From Nonomuraea muscovyensis (GTDB taxonomy: Bacteria; Actinomycetota; Actinomycetes; Streptosporangiales; Streptosporangiaceae), in contig NZ_JACHJB010000001.1 of assembly GCF_014207745.1 (NCBI RefSeq), positions 3,100,001 to 3,164,000 on the forward strand: 64,000 nt of DNA. Direction: 5' to 3'. Made by a program: the position numbers and the translations under genes. Below the pieces are notes generated by a model that saw only the letters and a program-made list of their open reading frames with translations, was not told the DNA's origin and ran no database searches. Below are positions 1-8,159 of the stretch, one piece after another; position 1 is the stretch's first letter, and each line of letters starts with the position of its first letter.

Positions 1-1
1 G

Positions 2-235
2 GTGGCCGAGCTGCGGCACGCCCCGCCGCCGGCCGCGACCGCCTTCCGCGGCCAGGAGCTGCTGTCGGCCCGCGAGGTCGAGGTCGCCAGGATGGTCGCC
101 GCCGGCGCCGCCAACAGGGAGATCGCCGCCCGGCTGTTCATCACCGAGGGCACGGTCAAGAACCACGTCTCCAGCGTGCTGCGCAAGCTCGCTCTGCGCG
201 ACCGCATCCAGCTCGCCCTACGCGTCAAACCATAG
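2..235 (+). CDS. LuxR-family response regulator, C-terminal fragment (cut by window edge)
   Basis: The visible 77 residues are a complete LuxR/FixJ-type helix-turn-helix. The segment LSAREVEVARMVAAG opens helix 1, ANREIAARLFI is the scaffold and turn, and TEGTVKNHVSSVLRKL is the recognition helix. Such domains end NarL/FixJ response regulators that bind promoter DNA after phosphorylation of an upstream receiver domain. The receiver would lie outside the window, so only the DNA-binding end is seen. The in-frame GTG at base 2 is probably internal rather than the true start. The target genes cannot be inferred. Confidence 0.85.
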   Translation: MAELRHAPPPAATAFRGQELLSAREVEVARMVAAGAANREIAARLFITEGTVKNHVSSVLRKLALRDRIQLALRVKP

Positions 236-304
236 CCCTCACCTGGGCTGACGCCGAGCTTAGGGCGGCCGGGGGGCGGGAAGGGCACCCCCGAGGAGGC
301 TGTC

Positions 305-1714
305 ATGGTGACTTCACGGAGCATCTTCCGCCGCAAACCGGTCGAGCGGATCGCCACCGAACACGAGGGGGAGCTCACCCGCACGCTGGGCCTGTGGCAG
401 CTCACCGCCATCGGCATCGGGGGCATCATCGGCGCCGGCATCTTCGCCCTCGCCGGCGCGGTCGCCAACCAGACGGCGGGCCCGGCGGTGCTCATCTCGT
501 TCCTCATCGCCGGCGTGGCCAGCGCCGCCGCGGCCTTCTCCTACGCCGAGTTCGCCGGGCTCATCCCGAAGGCCGGCTCGGCCTACACCTACGGGTACGC
601 CGTGCTGGGCGAGATCGTGGGCTGGTTCATCGGCTGGGACCTGCTGCTGGAGTACACCGCCATCGTCGCCGTCGTGGCCATCGGCATCTCGGGCTACTTC
701 GGCTTCCTCGTCCAGCAACTCGGCGTCGAGGTGCCCGCCTGGATGCTCGGCGCGCCCGGCACCGGCGAGGGCCACGTCGTGGACCTGTTCGCGGTGATCC
801 TCTGCCTGCTCATCGCGTACCTGCTGAACCTCGGCATCAAGAGCGCGGCCAGGTTCGAGACGTTCGTGGTCGCCATCAAGGTCGCCGTGGTGCTGCTGGT
901 GATCGTCGTCGGCTTCTTCTACATCAACACCGCCAACTACACGCCGTTCTTCCCGTTCGGGATCGGCGGGGCGATCACCGGCGCGGCCACCGTGTTCTTC
1001 GCCGTCTTCGGCTACGACGCGATGAGCACCGCGGCGGAGGAGTCGAAGGACGCCACGCGCCACATGCCCAGGGCGATCATCTACTCGCTGGTCATCTCGA
1101 TGATCCTGTACGTGCTCGCCACACTGGTGCTCACCGGCATGCAGAACTACCGCGAGATCGACCCCGAGAGCGGCTTCTCCTCGGCGTTCGCCTCGGTGGG
1201 GCTGTCGGGGCTGGCGACAGTGATCGCCGTCGGCGCCATCGTCGGCATCCTGACCGTCATGTTCACGTTCATGCTGGGCGTGACCCGGGTGTGGTTCTCG
1301 ATGAGCCGCGACGGGCTGCTGCCGCAGTGGTTCGCCAAGCTGCACCCCGTCCGGCGGGTGCCGACGCGCGTCACCTGGATCGTCGGCGTCGCCTCGGCCG
1401 TGATCGCGGGCTTCCTGCCCATCAGGGAGGCGGCGGAGCTGACCAACATCGGCATCCTGCTGGCCTTCGTGGTGGTCTGCCTGGCCGTGATCGTGCTCCG
1501 CTATCGCAGCCCCGAGTTGCCCAGGACCTTCCGGATGCCGGGGATGCCGGTGGTGCCGGCCATCGGCGCGGTCTTCTCCGTCTGGCTGATCACGTTCCTG
1601 GCGCCGGAGACCTGGCTGCGGTTCGCCGTCTGGTTCCTGCTCGGACTGGTCATCTACTTCGCCTACAGCCGTCGGCACTCCGAGCTGGAGCGCGCCCCCA
1701 AGTCGCGGGAGTAG
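305..1714 (+). CDS. APC-superfamily amino acid permease
   Basis: This 469-residue integral membrane protein has about twelve hydrophobic segments and would exchange or take up amino acids across the cytoplasmic membrane. The first span carries the family's substrate-binding glycine motif (IGIGGIIGAGIFALAG, residues about 37-52). The next segments contain the typical SYAEFAGLIPKAGSAYTYGY stretch and a YEY-like loop. Size and motifs match the YfnA/cationic amino acid transporter branch of the APC family; the substrate cannot be assigned. An AGGAGG Shine-Dalgarno sequence sits just upstream of the ATG. No partner genes adjoin it. Confidence 0.9.
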   Translation: MVTSRSIFRRKPVERIATEHEGELTRTLGLWQLTAIGIGGIIGAGIFALAGAVANQTAGPAVLISFLIAGVASAAAAFSYAEFAGLIPKAGSAYTYGYAVLGEIVGWFIGWDLLLEYTAIVAVVAIGISGYFGFLVQQLGVEVPAWMLGAPGTGEGHVVDLFAVILCLLIAYLLNLGIKSAARFETFVVAIKVAVVLLVIVVGFFYINTANYTPFFPFGIGGAITGAATVFFAVFGYDAMSTAAEESKDATRHMPRAIIYSLVISMILYVLATLVLTGMQNYREIDPESGFSSAFASVGLSGLATVIAVGAIVGILTVMFTFMLGVTRVWFSMSRDGLLPQWFAKLHPVRRVPTRVTWIVGVASAVIAGFLPIREAAELTNIGILLAFVVVCLAVIVLRYRSPELPRTFRMPGMPVVPAIGAVFSVWLITFLAPETWLRFAVWFLLGLVIYFAYSRRHSELERAPKSRE

Positions 1715-1796
1715 GGACCGCGCGGCCGAGTTGCGGGAAGTCGCCCCGGAAACTCCGCCGGAGCGGTTAGTGTCACTTCGGACACAAGGAGTGACG

Positions 1797-2918
1797 ATGA
1801 GCAAGCTTGCGCGGGCCGTGGAGCTGAAGGCCGAGCTGGTCCACTTCGCCACCTCGGGCAGGTTCGGCCGCGAGCTGGACGCCGTGCTCGACCGCTTCTA
1901 CGCGGACGGGCCGCCCGCCGACGAGGCCGCCGCCTTCCTCCCGGTCGACTTCTTCGCCCACCAGCACGAGCTGTCCGGCGGCGGCACGGTCATCGACCGG
2001 TTCCTCGCCGAGGTGCCCGGCCTCGACCGGGCCGACGTCGAGCTGCTGACGAGCTGGAAGACCGTGGTCGAGGGCGTGTACGAGGTGCGGGCCGTCGACG
2101 GGGCGGCCGCGCTGTTGTTCAACCTCGTGGACGAGCTGGTCTACCGGGCCTTGTCCAACCGCGGCGACGACGCCTTCGGCGAGCTGGAGCCGGGCATGTT
2201 CGTGGTGGGCCGGCTGATCCCGCTCGGGGGTGACTGGCTGCTCAGCGGCACCCCGGCGGTGCACGGCGCCGCCGCCGGCGACACGCTGACCGGTGTCGCG
2301 GCGCACCTCGCCCTCGCCCATCCCGCCTGGGTGATGCGCAATCCCGTGCTGCTCGCCCAGGCCCGCCGGGCGCAGCGCGAGCAGCGGCGGTGCTTCGTCG
2401 AGTACTTCGGCGCCGACCTCGTCGTGCTGCCGGGCGCCGACGTGGCCGCCATGACGCGCGGCTACCTCGCCCACCAGACGGCGCGGCTGGGCGGCCCCCC
2501 GCCCGCCGAGCCCGACCTGCCCGAGCACCTCGCCGAGGCCGAGACCGTGGCGCTGATCTTCGACGCGGAGCGGGGGCTCGGCTACTACGCCGACTTCGGC
2601 AGGCTGGAGCGGATCTTCGCCGACCCCCGGCTGGTGGTCAGGCGCGAGCACCGCGACCTGCTGACCGCCTACCTGCGCGGCGACGCCGTCTCGCCCGTGC
2701 CGCTCGAACGACTGGCCGAGCGGGACCCCGGCAAGGCGGGCGAGGTGTTCGCGCGGCTGCTGAAGCGCGACGGCTTCCAGTGGGAACGCAGCGGCGAGCT
2801 GCTGCTGCGCACCCACAAGCCCGGCCACTACAGCGGGCCGCCGCTGCCCACGGTCACTCCGGTGACGGCCGCCATCGCCCGGCACCTGGGTCTGCCCGCC
2901 GCGGCCGTCTCGGGTTAG
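1797..2918 (+). CDS. Uncharacterised 373-residue protein
   Basis: I do not recognise a named family. The ATG at 1797 is preferred over earlier in-frame starts because an AAGGAG sequence lies about 5 bases upstream of it. The protein is soluble, without signal peptide or membrane span. It is rich in acidic and hydrophobic helices, and codon use matches neighbouring real genes. It ends with a Pro-rich segment (GHYSGPPLPTVTPVT). It stands alone between the permease and a decayed reductase. Coding is well supported by third-position bias; the function is unknown. Confidence 0.75.
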   Translation: MSKLARAVELKAELVHFATSGRFGRELDAVLDRFYADGPPADEAAAFLPVDFFAHQHELSGGGTVIDRFLAEVPGLDRADVELLTSWKTVVEGVYEVRAVDGAAALLFNLVDELVYRALSNRGDDAFGELEPGMFVVGRLIPLGGDWLLSGTPAVHGAAAGDTLTGVAAHLALAHPAWVMRNPVLLAQARRAQREQRRCFVEYFGADLVVLPGADVAAMTRGYLAHQTARLGGPPPAEPDLPEHLAEAETVALIFDAERGLGYYADFGRLERIFADPRLVVRREHRDLLTAYLRGDAVSPVPLERLAERDPGKAGEVFARLLKRDGFQWERSGELLLRTHKPGHYSGPPLPTVTPVTAAIARHLGLPAAAVSG

Positions 2919-2969
2919 GCGACCGGCTCCGGGAGCGGGGCCCACTTGTGCGGCGCCGGATGGGGTCCG

Positions 2970-3255
2970 CCACGCTCATGGAGCGCCACGGTCGAGCGCG
3001 ACGCCTTCGTCTTCGTGACCCCCTGGGACGACCACAGCTTCAACGCCGTGCTCAAGGACGCCCTCGACCACCTCCACCAGGAGTGGCGGCACAAGGCCGC
3101 CGGCTTCGTCAGCCAGGGCGGCGTCTCGGGCGGCACCCGAGCCGGTCAACGGCCTGCGCCGGGTGGTCAGCACGCTGGACGGGCTGGCCAAGCTCACCGG
3201 CGCGCTGCGCCCCATGCGGCTCGCGGCGGTCTGCGCCATGCCGCCCGCGCGGCGG
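2970..3255 (+). pseudogene. NAD(P)H-dependent FMN reductase remnant, truncated and frameshifted
   Basis: One frame reads WSATVERDAFVFVTP followed by HSFNAVLKDALDHLHQEW and GFVSQGGVSGGTRA. This is the middle of an NADPH-dependent FMN reductase/azoreductase of the flavodoxin-like fold. At about 3138 the reading continues in another frame (VNGLRRVVSTLDGLAKLTGA), so one extra base has broken the gene. The N-terminal flavin phosphate loop is missing. The usual TPEYN flavin-contact motif reads TPWDD. No start or Shine-Dalgarno sequence is visible. I read it as a dead fragment. Confidence 0.7.
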
Positions 3256-3264
3256 GCGGGCCGG

Positions 3265-3504
3265 TCAGCGCTCCTCGTCGTCGTCGACGAGGTGGTCGAG
3301 CACGCGGTTCACGGCGTCGCCCAGCGGGCGCAGCACCTCGGTGATCGCGTGGGTGAGCGGGGCGAAGATCTCGCTCACCTCGCCCAGCAGGTCCGGCTGT
3401 TTGTTCTCCGGAGGCGTCCAGCGCATGGCGTCGGCGCTCAACGTCTCCCATTCGTCGACGACGCCGTCGATGGCGTCGAGCACGTGATCAGGATCGCGCG
3501 ACAT
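3265..3504 (-). CDS. Small acidic protein of unknown function (79 aa)
   Basis: A short, mostly helical, acidic protein beginning MSRDPDHVLDAIDGVVDEWE and ending in DDDEER. It has no signal peptide, membrane span or known motif. Amphipathic repeats of Leu and Val at heptad-like spacing (EVLRPLGDAVNRVLDHLV) suggest a coiled-coil or dimer interface. Codon bias supports coding. Its 5' end overlaps the tail of the upstream truncated lipoprotein reading frame by about 67 bases. That overlap suggests the lipoprotein tail, not this gene, is the abnormal part. Confidence 0.6.
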   Translation of the reverse strand: MSRDPDHVLDAIDGVVDEWETLSADAMRWTPPENKQPDLLGEVSEIFAPLTHAITEVLRPLGDAVNRVLDHLVDDDEER

Positions 3505-4133
3505 GACCGTTCTCCAAAGCGCGGGAGTCGGACATGCCCACGGTACCTCCGACGCCTACCCCGGGCCCGCACGGGCCCGGGGAAGGCCGGATCGGCCGCG
3601 ACGAGCTCCACGGCCTTCCTCACGGGTTCGGTCCCCTCACCCTTGACGTCGGCGGCCAGGGCCACGAGGACCAGGGTGCGCCCGCCGATCGAGGCGACCA
3701 AGGGCCGGACGTGCACGGTGCGCACCGGTCGCACCAGCTTGACGGTCCACGTCTCCTCGCCGGTCAGGAGGTCGGTCGCGGTGAGGGCGTTGGTGTAGTC
3801 GGCGGTCGTGGTGGTGCGCGTGGTGGTGACGCGGAACGAGTGCCGTTCCCAGACGACGGGGGTGGTGGTCGGCGAGCCGTCCGGCTCCAGCGCCATCGGC
3901 CCGATGCCGTGGGCTGCGAACCTCACCGGCGGATCGAACCGCGCGGGCGCGGGCGCGGTCGCCGTGGCCGTCGGGGACGCCGTGACGGTGCTCGGGGGTC
4001 GCGGGCTGCTCCGCGCCGGCCGCGCGTCGCCGCCGCAACCAGCCGACGTCACGGCCAGCAGGAGAACGAGGAGCACGGGCGCCTTGGCTCTGGAATCCGT
4101 GGACACGCACACCAGCCCTCGGTCGGATCGCAT
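3438..4133 (-). CDS. Lipoprotein with beta-propeller-like start, probably truncated
   Basis: The N-terminus is a lipoprotein signal: a Lys/Arg-containing start, the hydrophobic run APVLLVLLLAVT and the lipobox SAGC. A Pro/Thr/Ala-rich linker then leads to beta-strand-rich sequence (LTATDLLTGEETWTVKLV). That resembles the first blade of a PQQ-type beta-propeller. After about residue 190 the sequence turns Arg-rich and non-homologous and overlaps the next gene in another frame, as expected after a frameshift or deletion. The normal family would be much longer. An upstream in-frame ATG at 4211 is possible. Probably a secreted-protein remnant. Confidence 0.55.
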   Translation of the reverse strand: MRSDRGLVCVSTDSRAKAPVLLVLLLAVTSAGCGGDARPARSSPRPPSTVTASPTATATAPAPARFDPPVRFAAHGIGPMALEPDGSPTTTPVVWERHSFRVTTTRTTTTADYTNALTATDLLTGEETWTVKLVRPVRTVHVRPLVASIGGRTLVLVALAADVKGEGTEPVRKAVELVAADPAFPGPVRARGRRRRYRGHVRLPRFGERSCRAILITCSTPSTASSTNGRR

Positions 4134-4248
4134 GGGTACGACGTCATCCTGCGGTGGCCGATCTTCCTTGTCGTCAGCGCAGGGCGCAGTGTGTGTTGGC
4201 GATGAGCGCAACCCCGCCGCGGATCACCGGCCGTCGAGGGCTTCCGGG

Positions 4249-4758
4249 CTAGGCGGGGATCGAGACGCCCACGCCGCCGCGGGTCCGGCCGCCGTACCTC
4301 TGCTTGTCGGCGGCGAGGTCGAGCGGGCGGATGCTGGTGCGGCCGGCGAGCACCCGCTCGTCGATCAGCGAGGCGGGCACCAGCCACGACACCTCGAACT
4401 CCAGGCCGTCGGGGTCGTGCGCGTACAGCGCCTTGGTGGTGGAGTGGTCGGACGCGCCGGCCAGCGCGCCCATCTCCCGCAGCTTGACCGCGACGCGCTC
4501 CAGCTCGTCGAGCGTGTCCACCTCCCAGGCCAAGTGGTAGAGGCCGACCGAGGTCCGCCCGGCGGGCGAGGGGGCCGCCCCGGCGCCGATCTCGAACAGG
4601 CCCAGGTCGTGGTCGTTGGACGAGCCGGCGGCCTGCAGGAAGGCGGCGCCCGGCATGCTCATGACGACCTCGAAGCCGAGGGCCTCCCGGTAGAAGGCGA
4701 CGCTGCGCTCCACGTCGCGGACGTAGAGGACGGCGTGGTTGAGTCGCTGAACCGGCAT
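4249..4758 (-). CDS. VOC-family (glyoxalase/ring-cleavage dioxygenase-like) metalloprotein
   Basis: This 169-residue protein has the paired beta-alpha-beta-beta-beta modules of the vicinal oxygen chelate fold. Likely metal ligands are His in LNHAVLYVRD (about residue 8), His in GLYHLAWEVD (about 78) and Glu in GLEFEVSW (about 123). This matches catechol 2,3-dioxygenase-like members, although the substrate is unknown. The ATG at 4758 is chosen because a strong GGGAAAGGGG ribosome site precedes it and the fold begins immediately. It is transcribed divergently from a MarR regulator 52 bases away, which probably controls it. Confidence 0.8.
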   Translation of the reverse strand: MPVQRLNHAVLYVRDVERSVAFYREALGFEVVMSMPGAAFLQAAGSSNDHDLGLFEIGAGAAPSPAGRTSVGLYHLAWEVDTLDELERVAVKLREMGALAGASDHSTTKALYAHDPDGLEFEVSWLVPASLIDERVLAGRTSIRPLDLAADKQRYGGRTRGGVGVSIPA

Positions 4759-4785
4759 GACGATCCCCTTTCCCAGGATGTATCC

Positions 4786-4810
4786 ACAAGTATATGAGAG
4801 TTCAACTAAA
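4786..4810. promoter_or_regulatory. Candidate MarR operator between divergent VOC and marR genes
   Basis: This AT-rich stretch lies in a gap of only 52 bases between divergent starts. It contains the palindrome AGTTCAACT (4799-4807) beside a TATATG element. Its position and local AT content suit a MarR dimer site and overlapping promoters. The assignment is inference; no experimental site is known here. Confidence 0.35.
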
Positions 4811-5269
4811 ATGCCATCCATGACCCGATGGCTGGACGACGACGAGCAGCGGACCTGGCGCGACTTCCTCGCGGCCACACAGCTCGTCCACGAGGCGCTC
4901 GACCGCCAGTTGCAGCGCGACGCGGGCATGCCGCACGCCTACTACATGATCTTGGTGGCGCTGTCCGAGTCGCCTGGACGGCGCATGCGGATGAGCGAGC
5001 TGGCCCGGCGCGCCCAGTCCTCGCAGAGCCGCCTCTCGCACGCGGTCGCCCGCCTCGAAGAGCGCGGCTGGGCGCGCCGCGAGCGCTGCCCGGAGGACCG
5101 GCGCGGCAACATCGCCGTGCTCACCGAGGAGGGCTTCGACGCGCTGGCCGCCGCCGCGCCCGGCCACGTCGAGGAGGTCCGCAGGAGCCTGTTCGACGTG
5201 CTGACGCCCGAGCAGCGGAGCGCCCTGAGTGAAATCTGCGGGGCGGTGCGGAACACGCTGGAGGGTTAG
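4811..5269 (+). CDS. MarR-family transcriptional regulator
   Basis: A 152-residue winged-helix dimeric regulator. The helix-turn-helix is RMSELARRAQSSQSRLSHAVARLE (about residues 60-83), followed by the wing ERCPEDRRGNIAVLTEEG with the conserved Asp-Arg pair. An in-frame ATG at 4820 is an equally plausible start. Divergent placement next to the VOC gene suggests local repression released by a small phenolic or reactive ligand, as is common for MarR/VOC pairs. That function is inferred from the family and the layout. Confidence 0.85.
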   Translation: MPSMTRWLDDDEQRTWRDFLAATQLVHEALDRQLQRDAGMPHAYYMILVALSESPGRRMRMSELARRAQSSQSRLSHAVARLEERGWARRERCPEDRRGNIAVLTEEGFDALAAAAPGHVEEVRRSLFDVLTPEQRSALSEICGAVRNTLEG

Positions 5270-5335
5270 CGCGAAACTGTCGGTGCCACGTCGTACGGTT
5301 CTCCGGGAAGTCGGTCTGGACGTCGGGGGGTCGGG

Positions 5336-5524
5336 ATGCGTGACACGGACGAGGCGCTGTTCAGGGCGGTTCACGGGATCGCGGGGCGGTTGGCCGGCCA
5401 GCCGGTGCCCGTGGTGATGGACGCGCTGTGGCGCCAGTTGCCCAAGGCGCCGGGGCTCGACGCGGTGGAGATCCGCCGCATCGCCGAGGAGATCAGCGTG
5501 GGGCGTGACCCCTCGGGCTTGTGA
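5336..5524 (+). CDS. Small conserved-looking protein (62 aa)
   Basis: This short ORF has strong third-position G/C bias and a purine-rich GGGGGGTCGGG upstream of the ATG. It begins MRDTDEALFRAVHGIAGRLAG and ends in IAEEISVGRDPSGL. It is mostly helical, soluble and without recognised motifs. It stands alone between marR and a xylulokinase gene. I cannot assign a function; coding is likely but not certain. Confidence 0.5.
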   Translation: MRDTDEALFRAVHGIAGRLAGQPVPVVMDALWRQLPKAPGLDAVEIRRIAEEISVGRDPSGL

Positions 5525-5608
5525 TCCGCCTGCCCGCTCGTGCAGCATTCGGAGCATGGGTAGCGTTAACACTCACCGTCCCCTCCACGGCCGGCCGGGC
5601 GTGGCCGC

Positions 5609-7105
5609 ATGACACTGGTCGCGGGCGTCGACTCCTCGACGCAGAGCTGCAAGGTCGTCATCCGTGAGGCGTCCACCGGTCGGCTCGTCCGCCAGGGCAG
5701 GGCCGCCCACCCGGGCGGCACCGAGGTCCACCCCTCCCACTGGTGGGCCGCGCTGCTGCGCGCCATCGAGGAGGCCGGCGGTCTCGACGACGTCGCCGCC
5801 GTCAGCGTGGCCGGCCAGCAGCACGGCATGGTCTGCCTCGACGAGTCGGGCCACGTGGTGCGCGACGCGCTGCTCTGGAACGACACGCGCTCGGCCGGCG
5901 CCGCCGCCGACCTGGTGGCCGAGCTGGGCGGGCCCGGCGCCTGGGCCGAGGCGGTGGGCAGCGTGCCCGTCGCGTCGTTCACCATCACCAAGCTGCGGTG
6001 GCTGGCCGAGCACGAGCCCGACAACGCGCGCCGCACGGCCGCGGTGTGCCTGCCGCACGACTGGCTCACCTGGCGGCTGGCGGGCGCGCTGCGGCTGCCC
6101 TTCGCGTCGTGGGCGGACGCGCCGCCACCGCCCCTCGACCTGCTGACCACCGACCGGGGTGACGCCTCGGGCACCGGCTACTGGTCCCCGGCCACCGGCG
6201 CCTACCGCACCGACCTGCTCAAGTCCGCCTTCGGCGCGGTGCCGCTGCTGCCCCGCGTGCTCGGTCCGGTCGCCGACGCCGCGACCCCTCCGCCCGGCGG
6301 CGCCACCGCCACCTCCGCGACCCCTCCGCCCTCCGGTGGCGTGACACCCTCGCCCGCCGGTGGTGACGGCCGGACCCGGATCGCGCCCGGCACCGGCGAC
6401 AACATGGCCGCCGCGCTCGGGGTGGGGGCACGGCCCGGTGACGTGGTGGTGTCCATCGGCACGTCCGGCACCGTCTTCGCGGTCTCCGACGCGCCCAGCG
6501 CCGACCCGAGCGGGGCCGTGGCCGGTTTCGCGGACGCCACCGGCCGCTTCCTGCCGCTGGTGTGCACGCTCAACGCCGCCCGGGTCATGGACGCCGCCGC
6601 GCGCCTGACCGGCGTCGACCTCGACGGGCTCGGAGAGCTGGCGCTCCAGGCGCCGCCGGGTGCCGACGGTCTCACGCTCGTCCCCTACCTGGAAGGCGAA
6701 CGCACCCCCAACCGGCCCACCGCCACCGGCTCCGTCCACGGCCTCACCCTGGCCACCGCCACCCCCGCCCACCTGGCGCGCGCCTCGATCGAGGGCATGC
6801 TCTGCGGCCTCGCCGACGCCCTCGATGCGCTCGCCCTGTCGCCCGAACGGGTGCTGCTCATCGGCGGCGGGGCCCGCTCGGAGGCGGTCCGCCGCATCGC
6901 CCCCACGATCTTCGCCCGCCCCATCCTCGCGCCGCCCCCGGGCGAGTACGTGGCCGACGGCGCCGCCTACCAGGCCGCCTGGCTCCTCGACGGCGAGGTC
7001 GAGTGGACGTCCCAGGAGGCGGTCGGCTACGAGGCCGACCCCGAACCCGGCGTGCGAGCCCGCTACGCCGCCACCCGCCCCCACATCCTCGACCGCCCCA
7101 CCTGA
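5609..7105 (+). CDS. xylB: Xylulokinase-like FGGY carbohydrate kinase
   Basis: This 498-residue cytoplasmic kinase should phosphorylate D-xylulose, or a related ketose, with ATP. Subdomain I begins [15 protein letters not shown], the phosphate-binding loop of the ASKHA fold. The substrate segment is [14 protein letters not shown], and the catalytic region is [12 protein letters not shown] with Asp about residue 265. The ATP site includes SIGTSGTVF and [15 protein letters not shown] Pro/Gly/Thr-rich insert of about 30 residues (nucleotides 6284-6370) precedes the catalytic loop and contains a duplicated Ala-Thr-Pro-Pro-Pro stretch. No xylose isomerase or transporter adjoins. Confidence 0.85.
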   Translation: MTLVAGVDSSTQSCKVVIREASTGRLVRQGRAAHPGGTEVHPSHWWAALLRAIEEAGGLDDVAAVSVAGQQHGMVCLDESGHVVRDALLWNDTRSAGAAADLVAELGGPGAWAEAVGSVPVASFTITKLRWLAEHEPDNARRTAAVCLPHDWLTWRLAGALRLPFASWADAPPPPLDLLTTDRGDASGTGYWSPATGAYRTDLLKSAFGAVPLLPRVLGPVADAATPPPGGATATSATPPPSGGVTPSPAGGDGRTRIAPGTGDNMAAALGVGARPGDVVVSIGTSGTVFAVSDAPSADPSGAVAGFADATGRFLPLVCTLNAARVMDAAARLTGVDLDGLGELALQAPPGADGLTLVPYLEGERTPNRPTATGSVHGLTLATATPAHLARASIEGMLCGLADALDALALSPERVLLIGGGARSEAVRRIAPTIFARPILAPPPGEYVADGAAYQAAWLLDGEVEWTSQEAVGYEADPEPGVRARYAATRPHILDRPT

Positions 7106-7409
7106 CCCGCCCCCAACCTGACCCCGCAGGCTTCCCGCCTCGAACGGCCCCATCCCCGCCGCCTCCCCGCCCGGTTCGGGCCCCGGCCGGTTTCCCCGTC
7201 TCAGGGAGACGCAGGACCTGCGGGCGACCGGTCTCCGCCCCGCACCCCCGCCCCCGCCCCCGCACCCCCGCCCCCGCCGACCCGGTGCCCCGCGCCCGCC
7301 GGCCCGGCGCCCCACGGCCGCCGACCCTGGGACCCCTAGGGGGTGACTCAGGGATCGGGTGGGGGCAGGCCGGATGGTGGGGAAGGGGGCGAGACGGGAG
7401 GGTTGGGGC
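7106..7409. other. C-rich intergenic stretch without a gene
   Basis: About 300 bases without a supported gene. The plus strand holds long runs of CCCCCGCC-type repeats (7246-7280), which put G-tracts capable of G-quadruplex formation on the minus strand. A ten-base palindrome CCCCTAGGGG lies at 7333-7342. Long ORFs across it are composition artefacts. A terminator for the kinase gene or a promoter for the next gene may lie here, but neither is clear. Confidence 0.4.
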
Positions 7410-8096
7410 ATGAGCGGATTGATGGCGCGGGTGTCGCCGGGAATGTGGGCGTGGATCGCGTGCGCCGCGATCGGGTTCTCGGCCGTGGCCGTGGTGATCG
7501 GGCAGGTGGGCCCGGACCCGTACCTCGATCCGTTCAACGTGACCGTGAGCGAGTACGCCGTGGCCGACCGCGGGGGCGTCACGGAGGTCGCGATGGCGGT
7601 GATGGGACTGGGGTCGCTGGCGTTGCTGGCGGGGCTGCGCGCGGTGGGGGCGCCGGTGCGGGGGTTGCCCGAGCGGTTGCTGATGGTGTGGTCGGGGGCA
7701 CTGGTCGTCGCGGCCGTAATCCCGACCACGCCGCTCGGCGCCGACATGACGCTGACCGCTCAGGTGCACCGGTACGTGTCGGTGGCGGCGTTCGTGAGCC
7801 TGCCGGTGGCGGCGGCGGTGCTGGTGCCGCGCCTGGGCGCCCACGCGGACTGGAAGCCGGTCGCGCGGGTGGTGGAGTGGCTGGCGCTGGCCGCCGGGTT
7901 CGGGGTGCTGGCGATGACGTACGTGGCGCTGCCGGGGGAGCGGGTGCTGATCGGGCTGGTGGAGCGGCTGCTGCTGGGCGCGGAGGTGGCGGTGCTGGGC
8001 GTCCTGGCCTGCTGGCTGGTCCGGCTGGCGTGGACCCGCACACACGCCACAAAAGCCGTCAATTTCCCGACATATCACAGATTTATCGCGAGTTGA
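7410..8096 (+). CDS. DUF998-like integral membrane protein
   Basis: A 228-residue membrane protein with about six hydrophobic helices. The first is residues about 8-30, then a conserved-looking loop GPDPYLDPFNVTVSEYA, as in DUF998 proteins, where a YALG/SEYA-like loop follows helix 1. The ATG at 7410 has GGGAGG a few bases upstream and is preferred to 7359. No catalytic motif is visible. It precedes a conservon kinase gene by 63 bases in the same direction, but an AT-rich promoter-like gap separates them. The function is unknown. Confidence 0.7.
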   Translation: MSGLMARVSPGMWAWIACAAIGFSAVAVVIGQVGPDPYLDPFNVTVSEYAVADRGGVTEVAMAVMGLGSLALLAGLRAVGAPVRGLPERLLMVWSGALVVAAVIPTTPLGADMTLTAQVHRYVSVAAFVSLPVAAAVLVPRLGAHADWKPVARVVEWLALAAGFGVLAMTYVALPGERVLIGLVERLLLGAEVAVLGVLACWLVRLAWTRTHATKAVNFPTYHRFIAS

Positions 8097-8159
8097 TCTT
8101 AAACCCGGCCGTTTCGGTGCTATTCTCTCCGGCGATCTTCTATCCGGGAGCAGGTACCA

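Noticed and set aside
5556..5612. 18-codon ORF overlapping the xylulokinase start (ATGA)
   Set aside because: It has no ribosome site, and a TANNNT element at 5561-5566 suggests transcription begins inside it.
7246..7290. C-rich tract as a protein-coding Pro-rich segment
   Set aside because: Every frame gives low-complexity Pro/Arg/Ala sequence, and no start with a ribosome site is present.
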